Shown here one piece after another: positions 33,579-45,481 of a stretch of 64,000 bases of DNA. The DNA is from Hirundichthys speculiger (Eukaryota; Chordata; Actinopteri; Beloniformes; Exocoetidae), in the NCBI GenBank assembly GCA_018398805.1, contig JAGFBZ010000939.1:540001-604000 (forward strand). The letters are read 5' to 3'. The notes beneath the pieces are model-generated. The model was not told the DNA's origin. It was given only the letters and a program-made list of their open reading frames with translations, and did no database searches. Made by a program: the position numbers and the translations under genes. Position 1 is the first letter of the stretch; every line of letters begins with the position of its first letter.

Positions 33579-34386
33579 GGCCCCGATTGTACACTTCCCG
33601 CTAGCCGCTATCCACTAGCTGCTACCCGAAAATTGCGGGTTTAGGAACCTCCGCTAACCACTAATGCAATCTTCCGCTCCCTAAAGCTGCTACCCGTTAT
33701 GCCGACTCCCTTACTCACATTGTAGGTGTGGCAATGGGCGTGTCTTTTGCCCTTTCCGCAAACTCTGTATCTTGTTACCCGCAACCCGCATACAGGAGCG
33801 CGTCCAAATGGCATCAACGTGCGTCCACCTGGTCACATGTGGACGTGCACAACGACTCCACCTCTCGAATTAACTCTTGTATAAAAAGCGTGATTTGGCC
33901 TCAGTTGAACCCCTGAGAAAATGGCAGAGATCGTGTTAAAGGGCTTGATTGCCAGTTAAACCATAGAAGACCACAGCGTGTTTACTGGGAGGACACCAAC
34001 TATCTGGACTTTCAGGTAGCTGATAGGAATTGTCTGTGTAAAAATATTTATATGTATATATCAGTGCAGAGGAGAAGGAGGAAGGAAGAGGAGGAAGCTC
34101 TACAGCAGAGTCCCAGACGAGCTGCGCACGAGAGCTGCTCTGATCTGGATGAAAAGATGCTCCATAGCGGGTAGCGTAACCTGCTCTTAAAGGCAATGGC
34201 TACTGACGCACTGATTGGTTTAACACGTGGTTGCCTAACCACTCCTATGGATAATGTAGCTGGTAGTGTAGGTGTTATAGCGGGTTTAGCAAGGTGGAAG
34301 ACTGCGTTCTCTGCGGGGGAACGCCCCTCCCGCTACCCGCTATCCCTTAATAGCGGCTTTAGCAGATCTGGTGGGAGATCGGGCCC
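33579..34386 (+). mobile_element. H2 element (Harbinger-like), short copy
   Basis: It starts GGCCCCGATTGTACACTTCC and ends GGTGGGAGATCGGGCCC, with abundant GCTACCCGC/GCGGGTAGC words in both ends. A TATAAAAAG box at 33880-33888 is followed at 33921 by ATGGCAGAGATCGTG, which opens only 13 codons. Further right, a basic frame reads SAEEKEEGRGG or SVQRRRRKEEEEAL depending on phase. It is a probable deletion derivative of a coding parent. Target duplication unclear. Confidence 0.72.
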
Positions 34387-36805
34387 AACAACTAAAAACA
34401 GCACGTGAGTCAGAGTCTTGAACGGCTTTTATGAGAAGTTGGGCTGAAAACGATGTTCTCGGGTCCAGAGATGCCACCTTCTGTCAGCTATTAAAACGAG
34501 GTGAGCTCCTCTAGCGTCACAGGGGAGATCAACCCTTGTTTAGGAAGCTTCTGTGACATTAATTATTCAGTGATTCGTCTCTCGGTCTTTTCATAAATCA
34601 TGTTTCTTCTGTTTGAGGCCCTCAGGGTGCTGAATCTACATTAAGACTTCAGCCATGTCCAGTCTTTTCCAATTACACTGTCAGCAGCATCCCAGTCCTG
34701 CTTTAAAATATGTGTAACTACGCTGTAAAAGATTCATTCAACGGTCGGACGTGTTCACTTCCTGACAAAGTTTTGTCGCAGAATAATTTATGGGGGTTGA
34801 AAGGCACGCAAAACACTTCCAATCTAAAGAACATTTTCCCTGCCAGTGGGATAAATGGCTAAAGCGTGCCGCTCTGAAATATGAATGACCCAAGAAAACG
34901 GTCTCCCGTATTGTAAAGCTAATACTGTCTGAATCCATTTGTCTGCACTCATTCTATCAATTATTTCTCTCTCCTCCATCTCCAAACACTCTCACAGTCA
35001 ATTTCTGTCCCTCTCCTTGTAATTCTGGCTGCTTGTCTTTCCTGAATTTGTAAATCTTCCTTTTCGAGCTTTCACTTTCGTCTCTCCCCGGGCGGTTTTT
35101 ACGGCTCCGCGCTCGTGTTTTCTGCTCACGAGCTCCCTTTTCATTTGCATTTCAGTCCGTTTCCTTGTCGTGTCTGGACCTCCAAAGCTCTTCTCTGCCG
35201 TCCATCCAGCGTGTTCATTGCACATAATTCCGTTTTCCGTGAGTGTTTGTTTCGGAAACTACTGATGAGCTAACTGATGAGACTTTGCTACAGCAGGAGC
35301 CGACGGCGGTTGTTTGCGTCTGTCTTGGCTGCTCATTTCAAAAAGCAAGACCAGGAACCTGGAGATCTGACGCAGCTTCAGAGGGGACATTGAAGCCGGT
35401 GTTTAAAAATGTCACCCATTTTCTGAATATTTCTGAATGACACCAGTAACTCGGTTCTCCTCCGGTTCTCGTCACAAAACATAATTTCTGTGGATATTCC
35501 TCCTCCTCTCTGGTGCCAGACTTCAGATCATTAACCTTGATCTGCCTCATGAGTGTGCATTTACATATTCAATCTCTTCGGAGCATCAGAGCTCAATATT
35601 AATTGTCCATCTTGCTCGGATCTCTCCCTCATGCTACGTTACTTTTTTCCCCTCAAAACTGAATAGTTAAACAGTTATTATAATTGATTATTTCCAACAA
35701 AAAACACTCTTCTTATTAAATGTTCCTACAATTTAAATGACTTGTGTTGTCTTTTCTACTCCATTATTCCTTTTATTAACCCAACATATCCACCGTACGG
35801 GTGTTTGACCTCCAACTGCCTTTGTTAGCATGTTAGCATGTGACCAGCAAACCCACTCAAACCCGAGTTAACCTCGTTTTCACTCTTCATAATCTGTAAC
35901 GCTCATACATTTCCTTCCACCCTCCATCCTCTCTTTCATACAAACCCTCCCTCTGAAGCGTCTACCTGTATCTCTGTCCTTCTATAACCCTTCATCTTTT
36001 TTGGGATTTTCTCCTCTGAATAGCGCCAGCTCTGACCTCGTGTCTCGTCTGACTCCCCGGTCTCCTTTTCTCAGAGGTAATGTTTGTGTTCAGACTAGAA
36101 ACGAGGCCTCTTTCCTCCGCGGTGAGGTTTCCACATTTGTAGTGATGATCAGTCAGACGTTGTAAAAATATACGATAAACCAATCAAATTAGCTTTCATT
36201 TGACCAGCTGTTCACCACAGAAACATTTTTATTGTAAATTTTCCACCAGGGCACTTCTTCCCAGGGATTATTTTTTTGTTAAAATCATTATTTGCTATTA
36301 AGAAGACAGACTTTCATATATTATTATAGTAATTTATAGATTTATTACTGTCTGTATGTGTTGAAGCAAAGGAAACTCCATTGAGAAAAAGCAATGTCTT
36401 TTTTTGTAAGTTCTGCATGAAAAAAAAAGAAAAAGAAAAAATTTGATCAAATGAATGTGAGCCACAACAAAAATAAGTGTGTAAGCAGTATGCAGGTGAG
36501 GTGGCGGGGAGGATGTGGGGACTGATGAAGCAATACGGAGAAGAGAAAGTAAAGGGAAGAAAGGCAGGTGATGGTAGCAAGCCAGTGTGCACGTTAAAGA
36601 AGACGCAGCGACGTCTGCTAACTGAAAACTTATAGAAGCCTAATAGGTTTTGGATGTTTGAAATCTGCGCACCTTATAGCTTTCCTATTTATTTTGTTTT
36701 TAACAGATAAGATAATTAGGTACATATGTTCATATTTCCTGTGGCCTGAAGAAAACAGCCCTGTACATGAGAGAAGAACATCCGTCACTGCCTGTTTATA
36801 CAACA

Positions 36806-36836
<31 letters not shown>

Positions 36837-37431
36837 AAAAAAAAAACATAAAAAACCTGAGATTGTAGAGAAAATCCAAATAATCCCACAGCTACTATAT
36901 TATTACAGATAGTATGAAACAAAGAAAGTTCTTTTTTTTTTCTCGTCGCCTTCATTTGATCTGCTGCTTCACATCTGTCTCTGCATTTCAAGTCTGCAAC
37001 ACACTCCAAAAAACAAAAGAGAGGACGTCTTTCAGCACTCTGCTGCAGGTCCTCACCTCAAGACTGAAGAGGAGGAGCAGGGTTTCATTTATAAAGACAC
37101 ATTTACTTATGGGGAAGGAGTGGGAAGGCCACTCCAGCACCCAGACCCTAAAAGTGCCCCCCCTGCATTTATGCTGCCATCAAAGAAGTATAAATGACCC
37201 CATAACTCCAGGACATCTCAGAGTCTTCTGGAGAAATAATAGTCTGGATGACCCTTTTCGTCTTAGTTCCAGGCGACATGTGAGGTCATTTCACCCAAGG
37301 AAGGATGGGTGAAATTACACCTTTTTACTGTGTGATGCTCCATCTCTGTGAGCCGTAGAGCTTGATGAACCTTCCCCAAACTGATCTCCGATCCATCTGT
37401 TTCTATCAGCTGTTGATGGGCGCTCTTCATG
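34387..37431. other. about 3 kb of unassigned intron sequence
   Basis: No transposon termini were recognised between the H2 element and the next hAT. There is a C21-A20 run at 36806-36846 and some A/T homopolymers. Open frames of 60-132 codons lack domains and have no splice support. This is one of the longer stretches without evident repeats. Confidence 0.45.
36806..36846. repeat. poly-C/poly-A run (C21 A20)
   Basis: Twenty-one C bases followed directly by twenty A bases. Confidence 0.9.
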
Positions 37432-38510
37432 AGGGTTGGGAATCGAGAACTGGTTCCTGTAGAGAACCGGTTCCTGTAAAGAACTGGTTCCTGTAGAGAA
37501 CCAGTTCCATGTGTTTCAATTCCATGGAATCGTTTGGCAGTTTATCCAGCGATTCTCTTATCGATTCCAACCAGCACGAATCTCATGTAATTTACGCAAG
37601 TTACGCACAGTCAATTCCAGAAAGCACTTACGTGATTAAGTTACGTCGGTTTAGCACGCGCACTGAAGTTGTAAACAACAATGGCGCCCACCAGGTTCAA
37701 ACGCTCCAAAGTTTGGCTTCACTTCACAAAGAAAGATGGCAACAAGGCAACTAGCAGTCATTGTAAAGTGGAGATAACAGCGTCGGGAGGGAACACGACT
37801 AACATGCAGAAACATTTGAACACACAACATGCGATAACGAGTGTCGTGTTCTTGACGCGCTTCGGACTGATGGATCTCAACCCAGCAGCAGTAGCCAAGC
37901 TAAGATCACCTCTGGTAAGTAGCTATCCCGCTGCCTATGTGCTTCTTTGTAAAACACGCTATAACATTAACGCTATGCTATTAAACGAATGCCTTCTACA
38001 TTACATTTAGAAGATGGCCGTGACGAGAGAGAGAGTCTGGCTGGTTCAGAAGCTGGAAGACATGATTATTTTTTTGTAAAAGAATTGTTAATTCTTCATA
38101 GTAGTTGCAGATTTGTACTATGCGCTGTTCCGTTATATTTGATAGTATTTATCTTTCCTTTATTATTATTTTTGAGTGCTTAGTGAGCTCATATATCCTT
38201 CTAAAAGTGAGATTTTTTTTTTAATTTCTATTAGGAAAAATCTGTTAGTAACATGTTACACATTCTTGTGTATTTGCACAGTTACATATTACAACAGTTA
38301 ACACGTTATTCAGGCTTTAGGCCTCTTTTGACCTCATGTTGAGTTTGTAAGGTTGTGACTTCTAAGTAAAAAAAATTGATGCTAACAAAACTGTTTGTTC
38401 TCCTTTTTCCCCAAATTAGAATGAATAAGAGAATCGATAAAGAATCAAATCGTTAAACATTATCGATAATGGAATCGGAATTGGAAGATTCTTATCAATT
38501 CCCATCCCTA
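37432..38510 (+). mobile_element. hAT element with AGGGTTGGGAATCGAGAAC end
   Basis: It starts AGGGTTGGGAATCGAGAACT and ends CAATTCCCATCCCTA, with repeated GAACCGGTTCC-like words at left and ATCGATAA words at right. The flanks (TCTTCATG and TCAACATG) agree at six of eight positions. It carries a BED finger segment followed by a GTAAGT donor-like site, and no catalytic domain. It is related in style to the 28721 element. Confidence 0.8.
37681..37911 (+). pseudogene. BED zinc finger of a hAT transposase with one Cys lost
   Basis: From ATG the frame reads APTRFKRSKVWLHFTKKDG, NKATSSHCKVEITASGG, NTTNMQKHLNTQHA. The W-x2-F, the second Cys and the two His of a BED finger are present. The first Cys of the C-x2-C pair is Ser (SSHC), so metal binding should be impaired. 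CTCTG/GTAAGT at 37911-37917 looks like a genuine splice donor, as in the first coding exon of ZBED-type genes. No acceptor with a downstream catalytic exon was found. Confidence 0.72.
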
Positions 38511-38600
38511 CTCAACATGCACTCTCCTTTTTTTTAATGTGTTGCAGGTCTGAGATGCAGGATCATATTAAGAAACGGAATTGAGTTGACAGGAAGAAAC

Positions 38601-38696
38601 ATGAGCAACATCAGCTTCATAATATCTGCAATAAGTTTGTTTGTTTTCTTGTCATTTGGGATCGGATGTTTTATCTGGCAAAGGTATCATCTCTAA
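38601..38696 (+). CDS. 31-codon ORF for a possible single-pass membrane micropeptide
   Basis: An ATG with A at -3 opens 31 codons reading MSNISFIISAISLFVF then LSFGIGCFIWQRYHL and a stop. The product would be almost entirely one hydrophobic span with a short polar N-terminus and a Trp-Gln-Arg-Tyr tail, the general plan of small membrane regulators. It lies about 300 bp from the ptprt membrane exon, on the opposite strand, and just right of a hAT element. A pyrimidine tract ending in TTGCAG precedes it at 38524-38547. I do not recognise a family. AT-rich DNA can make such ORFs by chance, so the coding call is speculative. Confidence 0.15.
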   Translation: MSNISFIISAISLFVFLSFGIGCFIWQRYHL

Positions 38697-39000
38697 CTGC
38701 ACATAAACTATGAGGACACGTACAATTACTTAGTCTTTCTAGACAGTGAATTTAATTTCATTTTGATCATCACATTAAGTTAAATAATGATATCAAGATA
38801 CAATATTCAAAATTATTCCAGTCAGCTTTGCTATTATACCAACTGTTATAATAGTTTAGCACATTTTTCATTCAGCTGTTAATTTAGACCGGAGTTCAAG
38901 TCTCTAATGCTTCATTTATCTCTGAAGCTGACTGAAACAATGTTTTTACTGAGATACCGTCCAGTTACTGCTTTGATGGGTCATCTGCTTCACTACACAC

Positions 39001-39136
39001 CTGCGCTTGAAGGTGAGGACGACTCCGAGGAGGATGATGATGAACATGAGGATCCCTGCGATCACTCCCGCCATCTTGACCGTACTGTCGACCTGCTTCT
39101 CTGGCTCCATGGCGTCCGAGTCCTGTGTGGACGCAC
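39001..39136 (-). CDS. ptprt: ptprt transmembrane exon (136 nt)
   Basis: This exon encodes the single membrane span of PTPRT. On the minus strand, starting in phase 1, it reads [19 protein letters not shown], then a hydrophobic run from VKMAGVIAG to LLGVVLT, then the basic stop-transfer FKR plus two bases (AG). From recall, mammalian PTPRT carries a nearly identical [18 protein letters not shown] segment, while PTPRM and PTPRK differ here, so this exon best separates the paralogues. The acceptor is CATGTGTAG and the donor CAG/GTGTGTAG. The tract before the acceptor is GT-alternating rather than pyrimidine-rich, so it may be a weak site. The exon ends in phase 2. It joins either the 30-nt microexon (giving KRRRHAYSYSYYL) or, if that is skipped, the juxtamembrane exon (giving KRRKLAKK). 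Confidence 0.97.
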
Positions 39137-39689
39137 CTACACATGCACGCACACACAGTCATATAGGTAGGTAACCTTACACATATGAAGTCACACTGAA
39201 ATAAATGATCACACGTGCCTGCAAACATCCAAAACCACGAACAGACTCGCACGCAGCAGCTTTTCTAGCACATACAGTGAAATACATGTTCAAACAAATG
39301 CACACAATTTAAGTTCATAATCGGTGAGGTACGGCAAAGATCAAATTAATGAATGAAGGACAAGACTGCACATGATTAGTCCCGAGATGAAGAATATTTC
39401 TAAACACTTCGACGATGTTTGATGAGTCAAACAAAATCCAAAAAGCATGCGGGGAGGAGGGGAACATCAGAGGCGTGCAGAGGAACACATCAAATAGAAA
39501 CCATTCAAAATGAAAGAAAGAAAAAGGATTATGAGATTCAAGAAAGAGGGAATACAAGATAAAGGAACCAGAGAAGAAATGGTGGTCTTTTGAAAGATGA
39601 AATATTTTTTGTTATTTTCAAAATCAAGTCATTCTTTTATTTACAGATGCTTCCAGTGGCCTCTGCTGACGGTGAACGGAGAGGAAAGT
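39137..39689. other. intron sequence upstream of the membrane exon
   Basis: A (CA)n-type stretch next to the exon acceptor (39140-39162) is followed by sequence with no recognised element. Confidence 0.45.
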
Positions 39690-40680
39690 GGCAACAAATA
39701 GTCACAGGCTGGAGGAGGAGCCTGAGAACGCTACAGGGCGGAAAGGAGCCTGCGACCGCTGCAGGAGGAGGTGGAGCCTGCGGCCGCTACAGGAGGAGGA
39801 GCCTGCAGCCACTGCAGGGAGAGGAGGAGCCTGCGACCGCTGCAGGAGGAGGTGGAGCCTGCGGCCGCTACAGGTGGAGGAGGAGCCTGAGAACGCTACA
39901 GGGCGGAAAGGGGCCTGCGACCGCTGCAGGATGAGATGGAGCCTGTGGCCGCTACAGGAGGTGGAGGTGCCTGCGACTGTTGCAGGAGGAGGAGGAGCCT
40001 GCGGCCTTTACAGGGCGGAAAGGAGCCTGAGACTGTTGCAGGAGGAGGAGCCTGCGGCCGCTACAGGGCTGAAAGGAGCCTGCGACTGTTTCAGGAGGAG
40101 GAGGAGCCTGCGACCGTTGCAGGAGGAGGAGGAGCCTGCGGCTGCTACAGGAGGAGGAGGAGGCTCCTCCTGTGACTGTTGCTTGAGGAGGAGGAGCCTG
40201 CGGCTGCTACAGGGCGGAAGGGAGTCTGCGACTGTTGCAGGAGGAGGAGCCCGTGACTGTTGCTTGAGAAGGAGGAGCCTGTGGCCGCTACAGGAGGAGG
40301 AGGAGGCTCCTCCTGTGACTGTTGCTTGAGGAGGAGGAGCCTGCGGCCGCTTCAGGAGGAGGAGGAGCCTGCGGCCTTAACAGGGCGGAAAGGAGCCTGA
40401 GACTGTTGCAGGAGGAGGAGGAGCCTGCAGCCACTGCACAGAGAGGAGGAGCCTGCGACTGTTGAAGGTGGAGGAGGAGCCGGCGACCGCTGCAGGGAGA
40501 GGAGGAGCCTGTAACTGTTGCAGGTGGAGGAGGAGCCGGCGACCGCTGCAGGGAGAGGAGGAGCCTGCGGCCGCTGCAGGAGGAGGAGGGGCCTGCCGCC
40601 GCTGCAGGAGGAGGAGGGGGCCTGCCGCCGCTGCAGGAGGAGGAGGGGCTTGCCGCCGCTGCAGGAGGGGTGGACCTTGT
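39690..40680. repeat. GC-rich minisatellite, GGAGGAGCCTGCGGCCGCTACA type
   Basis: About 1 kb of imperfect units of roughly 24-30 bp is built from CCTGCGACCGCTGCAGG and GGAGGAGGAGCC blocks. Many unit lengths are multiples of three, so long open frames (up to 213 codons, Arg/Ala/Leu/Pro-rich) run through both strands. They are artefacts of the repeat. The array starts next to AACAAATAGTCACAGG, which resembles the tRNA-derived SINE at 47.5 kb. Confidence 0.93.
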
Positions 40681-41181
40681 GACAGTTGTGATCTCGGTAT
40701 ATGACGCTTTCTTCACCGAGTGAACTAACTGGCGCCTCAGTCCCTCTTTTTGTCAGGTTTTTGAAACAGAATAGTTCTGCTCCTGTGAAGGTCCATGGAG
40801 TCATAACTGGCCTTTTAATTTTAGTACCATTAACGAGCGTCACGTATGAAACGTGACAAACAGCCACATAATTTAATGAGAATCAAATAAATAAATTCTG
40901 TAGACTCTGAGGAAGATGGCACTTCAAGAGTTCATGAAAACCCTCTCAGTTTCCAAAACAGCAGTGGCAAAAAATTCAATTTCAGAATAACAACAAAAAG
41001 ATAAAAAAAAAAGAAGAAAAACAACAGTGCTAACAATTTCAAAGATGAAAGTTTTTGTCTTCTTTTTCTTTTAATAAGAGTGTAGCATATTTCCCATCAT
41101 GCTCTAACTGACTGTGTGCTTTACAATAACTGCGTTCACCTGGACGATAATCACGGTAATGATAATCACATTAAGACATGT
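40681..41181. other. unassigned intron sequence
   Basis: Nothing is recognised apart from A-rich runs near 41000. Confidence 0.4.
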
Positions 41182-41305
41182 GGGGCCTGATCTTCCGCCT
41201 GATCTGCTAAAGCCGCTATTAAGGGATAGCGGGTAGTGGGAGGGGCGTTCCCCCGTAAAGAACGCAATCTTCCACCTTGCTTAACCCGCTATCCGAGTCG
41301 AGCAT
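41182..41305 (-). mobile_element. H2 (Harbinger-like) right-end fragment, reversed
   Basis: GGGGCCTGATCTTCCGCCTG and TAAGGGATAGCGGGTAGTGG then GAGGGGCGTTCCCCC are the reverse of the right end of the 34.3-kb copy. The rest is missing. Confidence 0.75.
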
Positions 41306-44300
41306 CAGTTACACTTTCAGCTGCTTCATGCAAAGAAAACGGCAACTGAGATATAAAGAGCGATGTCCACAAATTCATTTTAAAAAAAGTTAGCGGTGGA
41401 AAAGAAAGTTCAGAGAAACAAAGTATACGAAGCAAAAAAATGGAAGAATCATTTGAGGAGATAAAAGGCAGCGGAGTGTTAGGAGATTACTTAATTATAA
41501 AAGCTGACAGGGCGGTAAAGGTAAAAGAACAGACGGAAGTGAAAAAAGTCAAGCCTGTGATGGTGCACGGAGCAGTCTCATTATAACCTTGATGGACAAA
41601 GACAGCCGATTAATAGAGCAACAAGGCTGTGTGGGAGTTCGGTTAATCCCCTGTCTCTCTCATCTTCGCCCCCTCTGCAACAACACCACGAGGCTGGCAG
41701 CAGAACACAGCCAGCTAACAGCTCAAACACCTGACCTTGGTCGCTCTGTGATCGCTGCCGCAGTCCTCCGGGGCTCCGCTCATGAGGTATTCTTTGAAAA
41801 AAAACCTTGAATGTTAAGGAAACATGTCTGCCCACTGTGTGTCCTACGCTTTTACGCTGACAGAGAAATGCATCGGGCAGACAACTTGATGGAGACGTTT
41901 AGTGCAGGACGATGTACTTCTCTGAAAGCCCCAGTTTCAACACGCGAGGAGGTTCCACTAGCACGGAGAGTTTTGTTTTAGAACGAAAATATCACTTCGG
42001 TAACTGCTGTGGGACATCTGTGGACCCGATCCAACCAGGACAGAAGCATAGAGTCAGTGGTTATATAGAGTCAGTGGTTACGTTTGTCCACATCCATGTG
42101 TGGATTGGCATCACCAGGTATCTCACGCTGTAATGAAGGAGTTCACTGTTCTCAGAGTTGGACGTTCACAGGCGCTCGTCGCTCAGACTGGGGTCTGGAC
42201 TTTGACTGGACAGCTGAAGGATCTTGTCTCTTTTCTTCTTCAGTGATCCTGTTTGGGATGATTGTCCTGCCGCGTGGCCCAAGTTCAGCCAGGCCTCGAC
42301 CGTCGGACAGACGGCCTGACGGCCTGACGTTTGACTCAGAGAAACATCTTGGTTCACAAAGGAGTTCAAGGTAACGAGTGAACAAAGAGGCGCTAACAAC
42401 TCAAAAACATGGCAGAGAAAGTTGGTGGGGGACAAGCTACATGTATGGAAACGTTGTCTAGAACCACTCGGTAACTTCTACCCAGAGAGTAACGTTAGCT
42501 TGATAAATCTATAATCTTCCAACCTAGAATTTGATAACTTGGGGTTTACAGAGTGTTTTGGCCAGGATCAAAAAAAAAAATATGGTTGTATCTCTGAAGA
42601 CATTTTTCTTGTGTTTTGTTATTTGTTGCCGGTTATCTGTATTTAAGTTGACCCAAACCAACTGAAGGAGATCCCAGTAGAGGGGGCTTCACAGTGCTGT
42701 TAGCCAATCAGAGGAGAGACGTTTGCATATCATTCATATCAATAAAAGTCATCTCGTACTATCCCTGCCCTTGATTTCACCAAACTAAAACAGCTTGAAA
42801 CAAGACAAGCATATTTATCAGTGAAACCAACTCTCAGGGCATCATTCCAGACTAGAGACCACAGCAAAAATAATTAAACGATGGAAAGACACCTTTAACG
42901 TAGTTGCCAGTCTCCTCCGGTAGATTGGCTACTCATGAACATGTCCCACCTGTAAATAATCATGACGTTGGTTCTCGAGGGCACATTTATGGAATCAAGG
43001 CAGCTGATTCCTGATTTAGATAATTGTTTTTTAGATGATTTGCAGGTCAGATGTTCCCAGCAAAACTTTATTGATACTTCAGCTGCAGAGACAGACAGGA
43101 CGTCACGCCAGAACACGACCCACACTCTTTGTTTTACAGTCACTCATTCGCAATTAAAAAAAACAAACAACAGCGTCAGACAAACTCCCTATATCCAAAA
43201 ACACATTAGGTGTGTTTTTGCACCACAGTTACCAGTAGAAACATCTTAATTATTGTATCCCCGCTGCTACATGGAAGCTCCAGCCTGTTTACTGTTCGCA
43301 GATGAAGCACCAGACACTCACTGCATTTTCGCTTGAAAAGAACCATTTCCTTTCTAACAGACTACACAAATGAGGCCTTAAACGCCTGAAGAAAAATCCA
43401 AACAACTCCAAAGAATAATCAGAATCCCAAGTTGGCGTCTTCTCTCTAACCATGACCAGGAACACGTTCATCTCATTTGCTGATTCTTTTCTAAAGCACA
43501 TAAAAGCCACGACAGAGAGCTTTATTTCCACATGTTGTTTGTTTACTGTCAGCTTATACCGACGACATAATTCTCCATCTGTCCGCATCTCCAGTTCAGT
43601 CGTAGCTACGATGAAGAGGGCTCATTGCCGTACTGTCTGGCAGAACATTTCGGACATCCTACCTAGATTTGAAAACCGAGGGATCTGAGATATTATAAAG
43701 TTATACGACTGAAGAATTTAGGCAGTGCAGAGGAGCAGATCTGCAGATCTTTGCTGATATATTTCTTCCTTGGCATCGTGTTGGCACACACCTGAATCTT
43801 CCAGATCACCAGACTGTCAGAACGTCTGCTTCCATGGAGGCGTTCGCTCGTTCTGATTCAGTCAGGTGTGTTGAGTTTTTCCACACTTTACATCTGGATT
43901 TTGCCTTAACTGCCTTAAAAAAAAAAAAAAAACTACAACTAGAAAACAAGATGATGGGCTTCGCTTCAGCATACGATGTGACCACTGAAGCATTAAAATG
44001 AACATTAACCCATTTTCAGCCTGAGCCGAGATCCTTAACTCCTCCAGACTTGGGGGACATGGAGGCGCTCCTCAAACAGCTGAGAGATGATCAGCTACAT
44101 CTGGGCCCACTAGGACGGCCTGTTTTCCTCATCTGGGTGGTGTCCAAATCCTGATCAGATGCTCAGAGCACCTCAATTAACACCTTTCAATCCAGAAGAG
44201 TAGGGACTCTGAACCCATCCCGGTTGGCCGAGCTCCTCATTCAGCTTCTACAATATCCTGCTTTATAAAACATGAAACGCAATTACTGCAAGAGCCTGTG

Positions 44301-45478
44301 GCACGGCTTGCACATTTACACCCTACACTTCAGTTAGCGATTGGAAGCATCGTATTTGCACCCTCTGGGTGCAAAAAAAAATGTAACTAAACGATTCAGC
44401 TTTGAACAAAGAATCACTGTGGAGGACTTTTTTTCTTCCCTAATTACACCTAAAGTGTTGAGGTGAAGTGCACACAAGTCCAAACTTGTCTGTCAAGCAT
44501 CTCAAAAGTACATGAGAGCCTTGGCTGATCATGCAAGAGATGAGCTCGCACCTTTCCATGTACGACGTGCCCCGGTAATCACCTCACAGGTGTATTAAAC
44601 CTCCATTTCTCCCCTCAGTGATCCGCCGAATGCATCACCCGACACGTTTCCCTGTGACCCCATTTGTTCGCACTTCACCCGCTCGCGTGCTGATTGGGTT
44701 CGACAGTTCACGATGCATTAGCGGTGAACCCCATCTGGCGACCGGTTCAGCTCCATTTAACAGCGCAACGGGCGGGCCCGGGAGCCACTCAGCCAATCGG
44801 GCGGGCTCATTCAGGGTCCCGGCCAAGACGGTGGAAGAGGAACATGATTCGACTCTCTGTTGAGAGAAAGGCTAAACCCATGATCAAAGCAAATGTAGAT
44901 TGATTGATTTTACAAATGGTGCATATAAAACATGGAGGATTATGGCGTTCGTTTATTGTTTTACTGCCACTACGAGGTAACAGGTGTCCTGTAAATGCAA
45001 TGAATCTATGGATGCGTCCTGCTGTTTTGCTACCAGCGCTGACTGCTGGTAGCAAAGTCTTCAAACAGGACAGTGATACCTGTGTATGCGTCATACTGGT
45101 TTATAACAGCTTATTAAGTTATTAAATTTACCTCTCTTTAACAAACGGTGAGAAATAAAACAGAGAGACACAATATACACCGGTATGAAACATTAAAAAC
45201 ATCAGACCCACAAAGTCTGGACTTGATCGCATGAATGGACACCGTTCGTTACAGCAACTGTTCATTTCTCCAGTGATTCAAAAAGTCTCCAATATCATCA
45301 CAAATCACAATCTTATGTGCATCTCAAGATGAAAAGACCTCAATGGGAAACTGAATGCGTGCTACAGAAATCATCTAGGATGGAGAGTCCACAGAGAAAA
45401 CGTGCTTTTTTTTGTAATTGTAAGAATACGGCTAAGAGTTTTTCTGAGCAACCAGTTCCTGTGAGCTCAGTGTGAGAA
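41306..45478. other. about 4.2 kb of unassigned intron sequence
   Basis: No transposon ends were recognised. Simple features include an A run at 43918-43932 and a GC-rich patch at 44620-44840. A perfect short hairpin lies at 45025-45056 (TTTGCTACCAGC, seven-base loop). Open frames are short and unconvincing. Confidence 0.45.
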
Positions 45479-45481
45479 CTG

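Larger units (their letters stand above)
16710..39000 (-). other. ptprt: ptprt intron (about 22.3 kb)
   Basis: This intron lies between the membrane exon and the 30-nt microexon. It is the part of the window densest in hAT-type elements and contains four of the five H2 copies or fragments except those at 8.5 and 41.2 kb. Confidence 0.9.

Noticed and set aside
36914..37312. 132-codon plus-strand frame as a nested gene
   Set aside because: Basic, low-complexity start from a T-rich run and no recognisable motif.
39590..40867. Open frames of 114-213 codons rich in Arg, Ala, Pro and Leu on both strands
   Set aside because: They run through a minisatellite whose unit length is a multiple of three; no start context, splice sites or domain.
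45025..45056. Perfect 12-13 bp hairpin (GCTACCAGC stem) that could be a pre-miRNA or terminator
   Set aside because: The stem is too short for a pre-miRNA, flanks do not pair further, and bacterial-type terminators do not apply to this genome.
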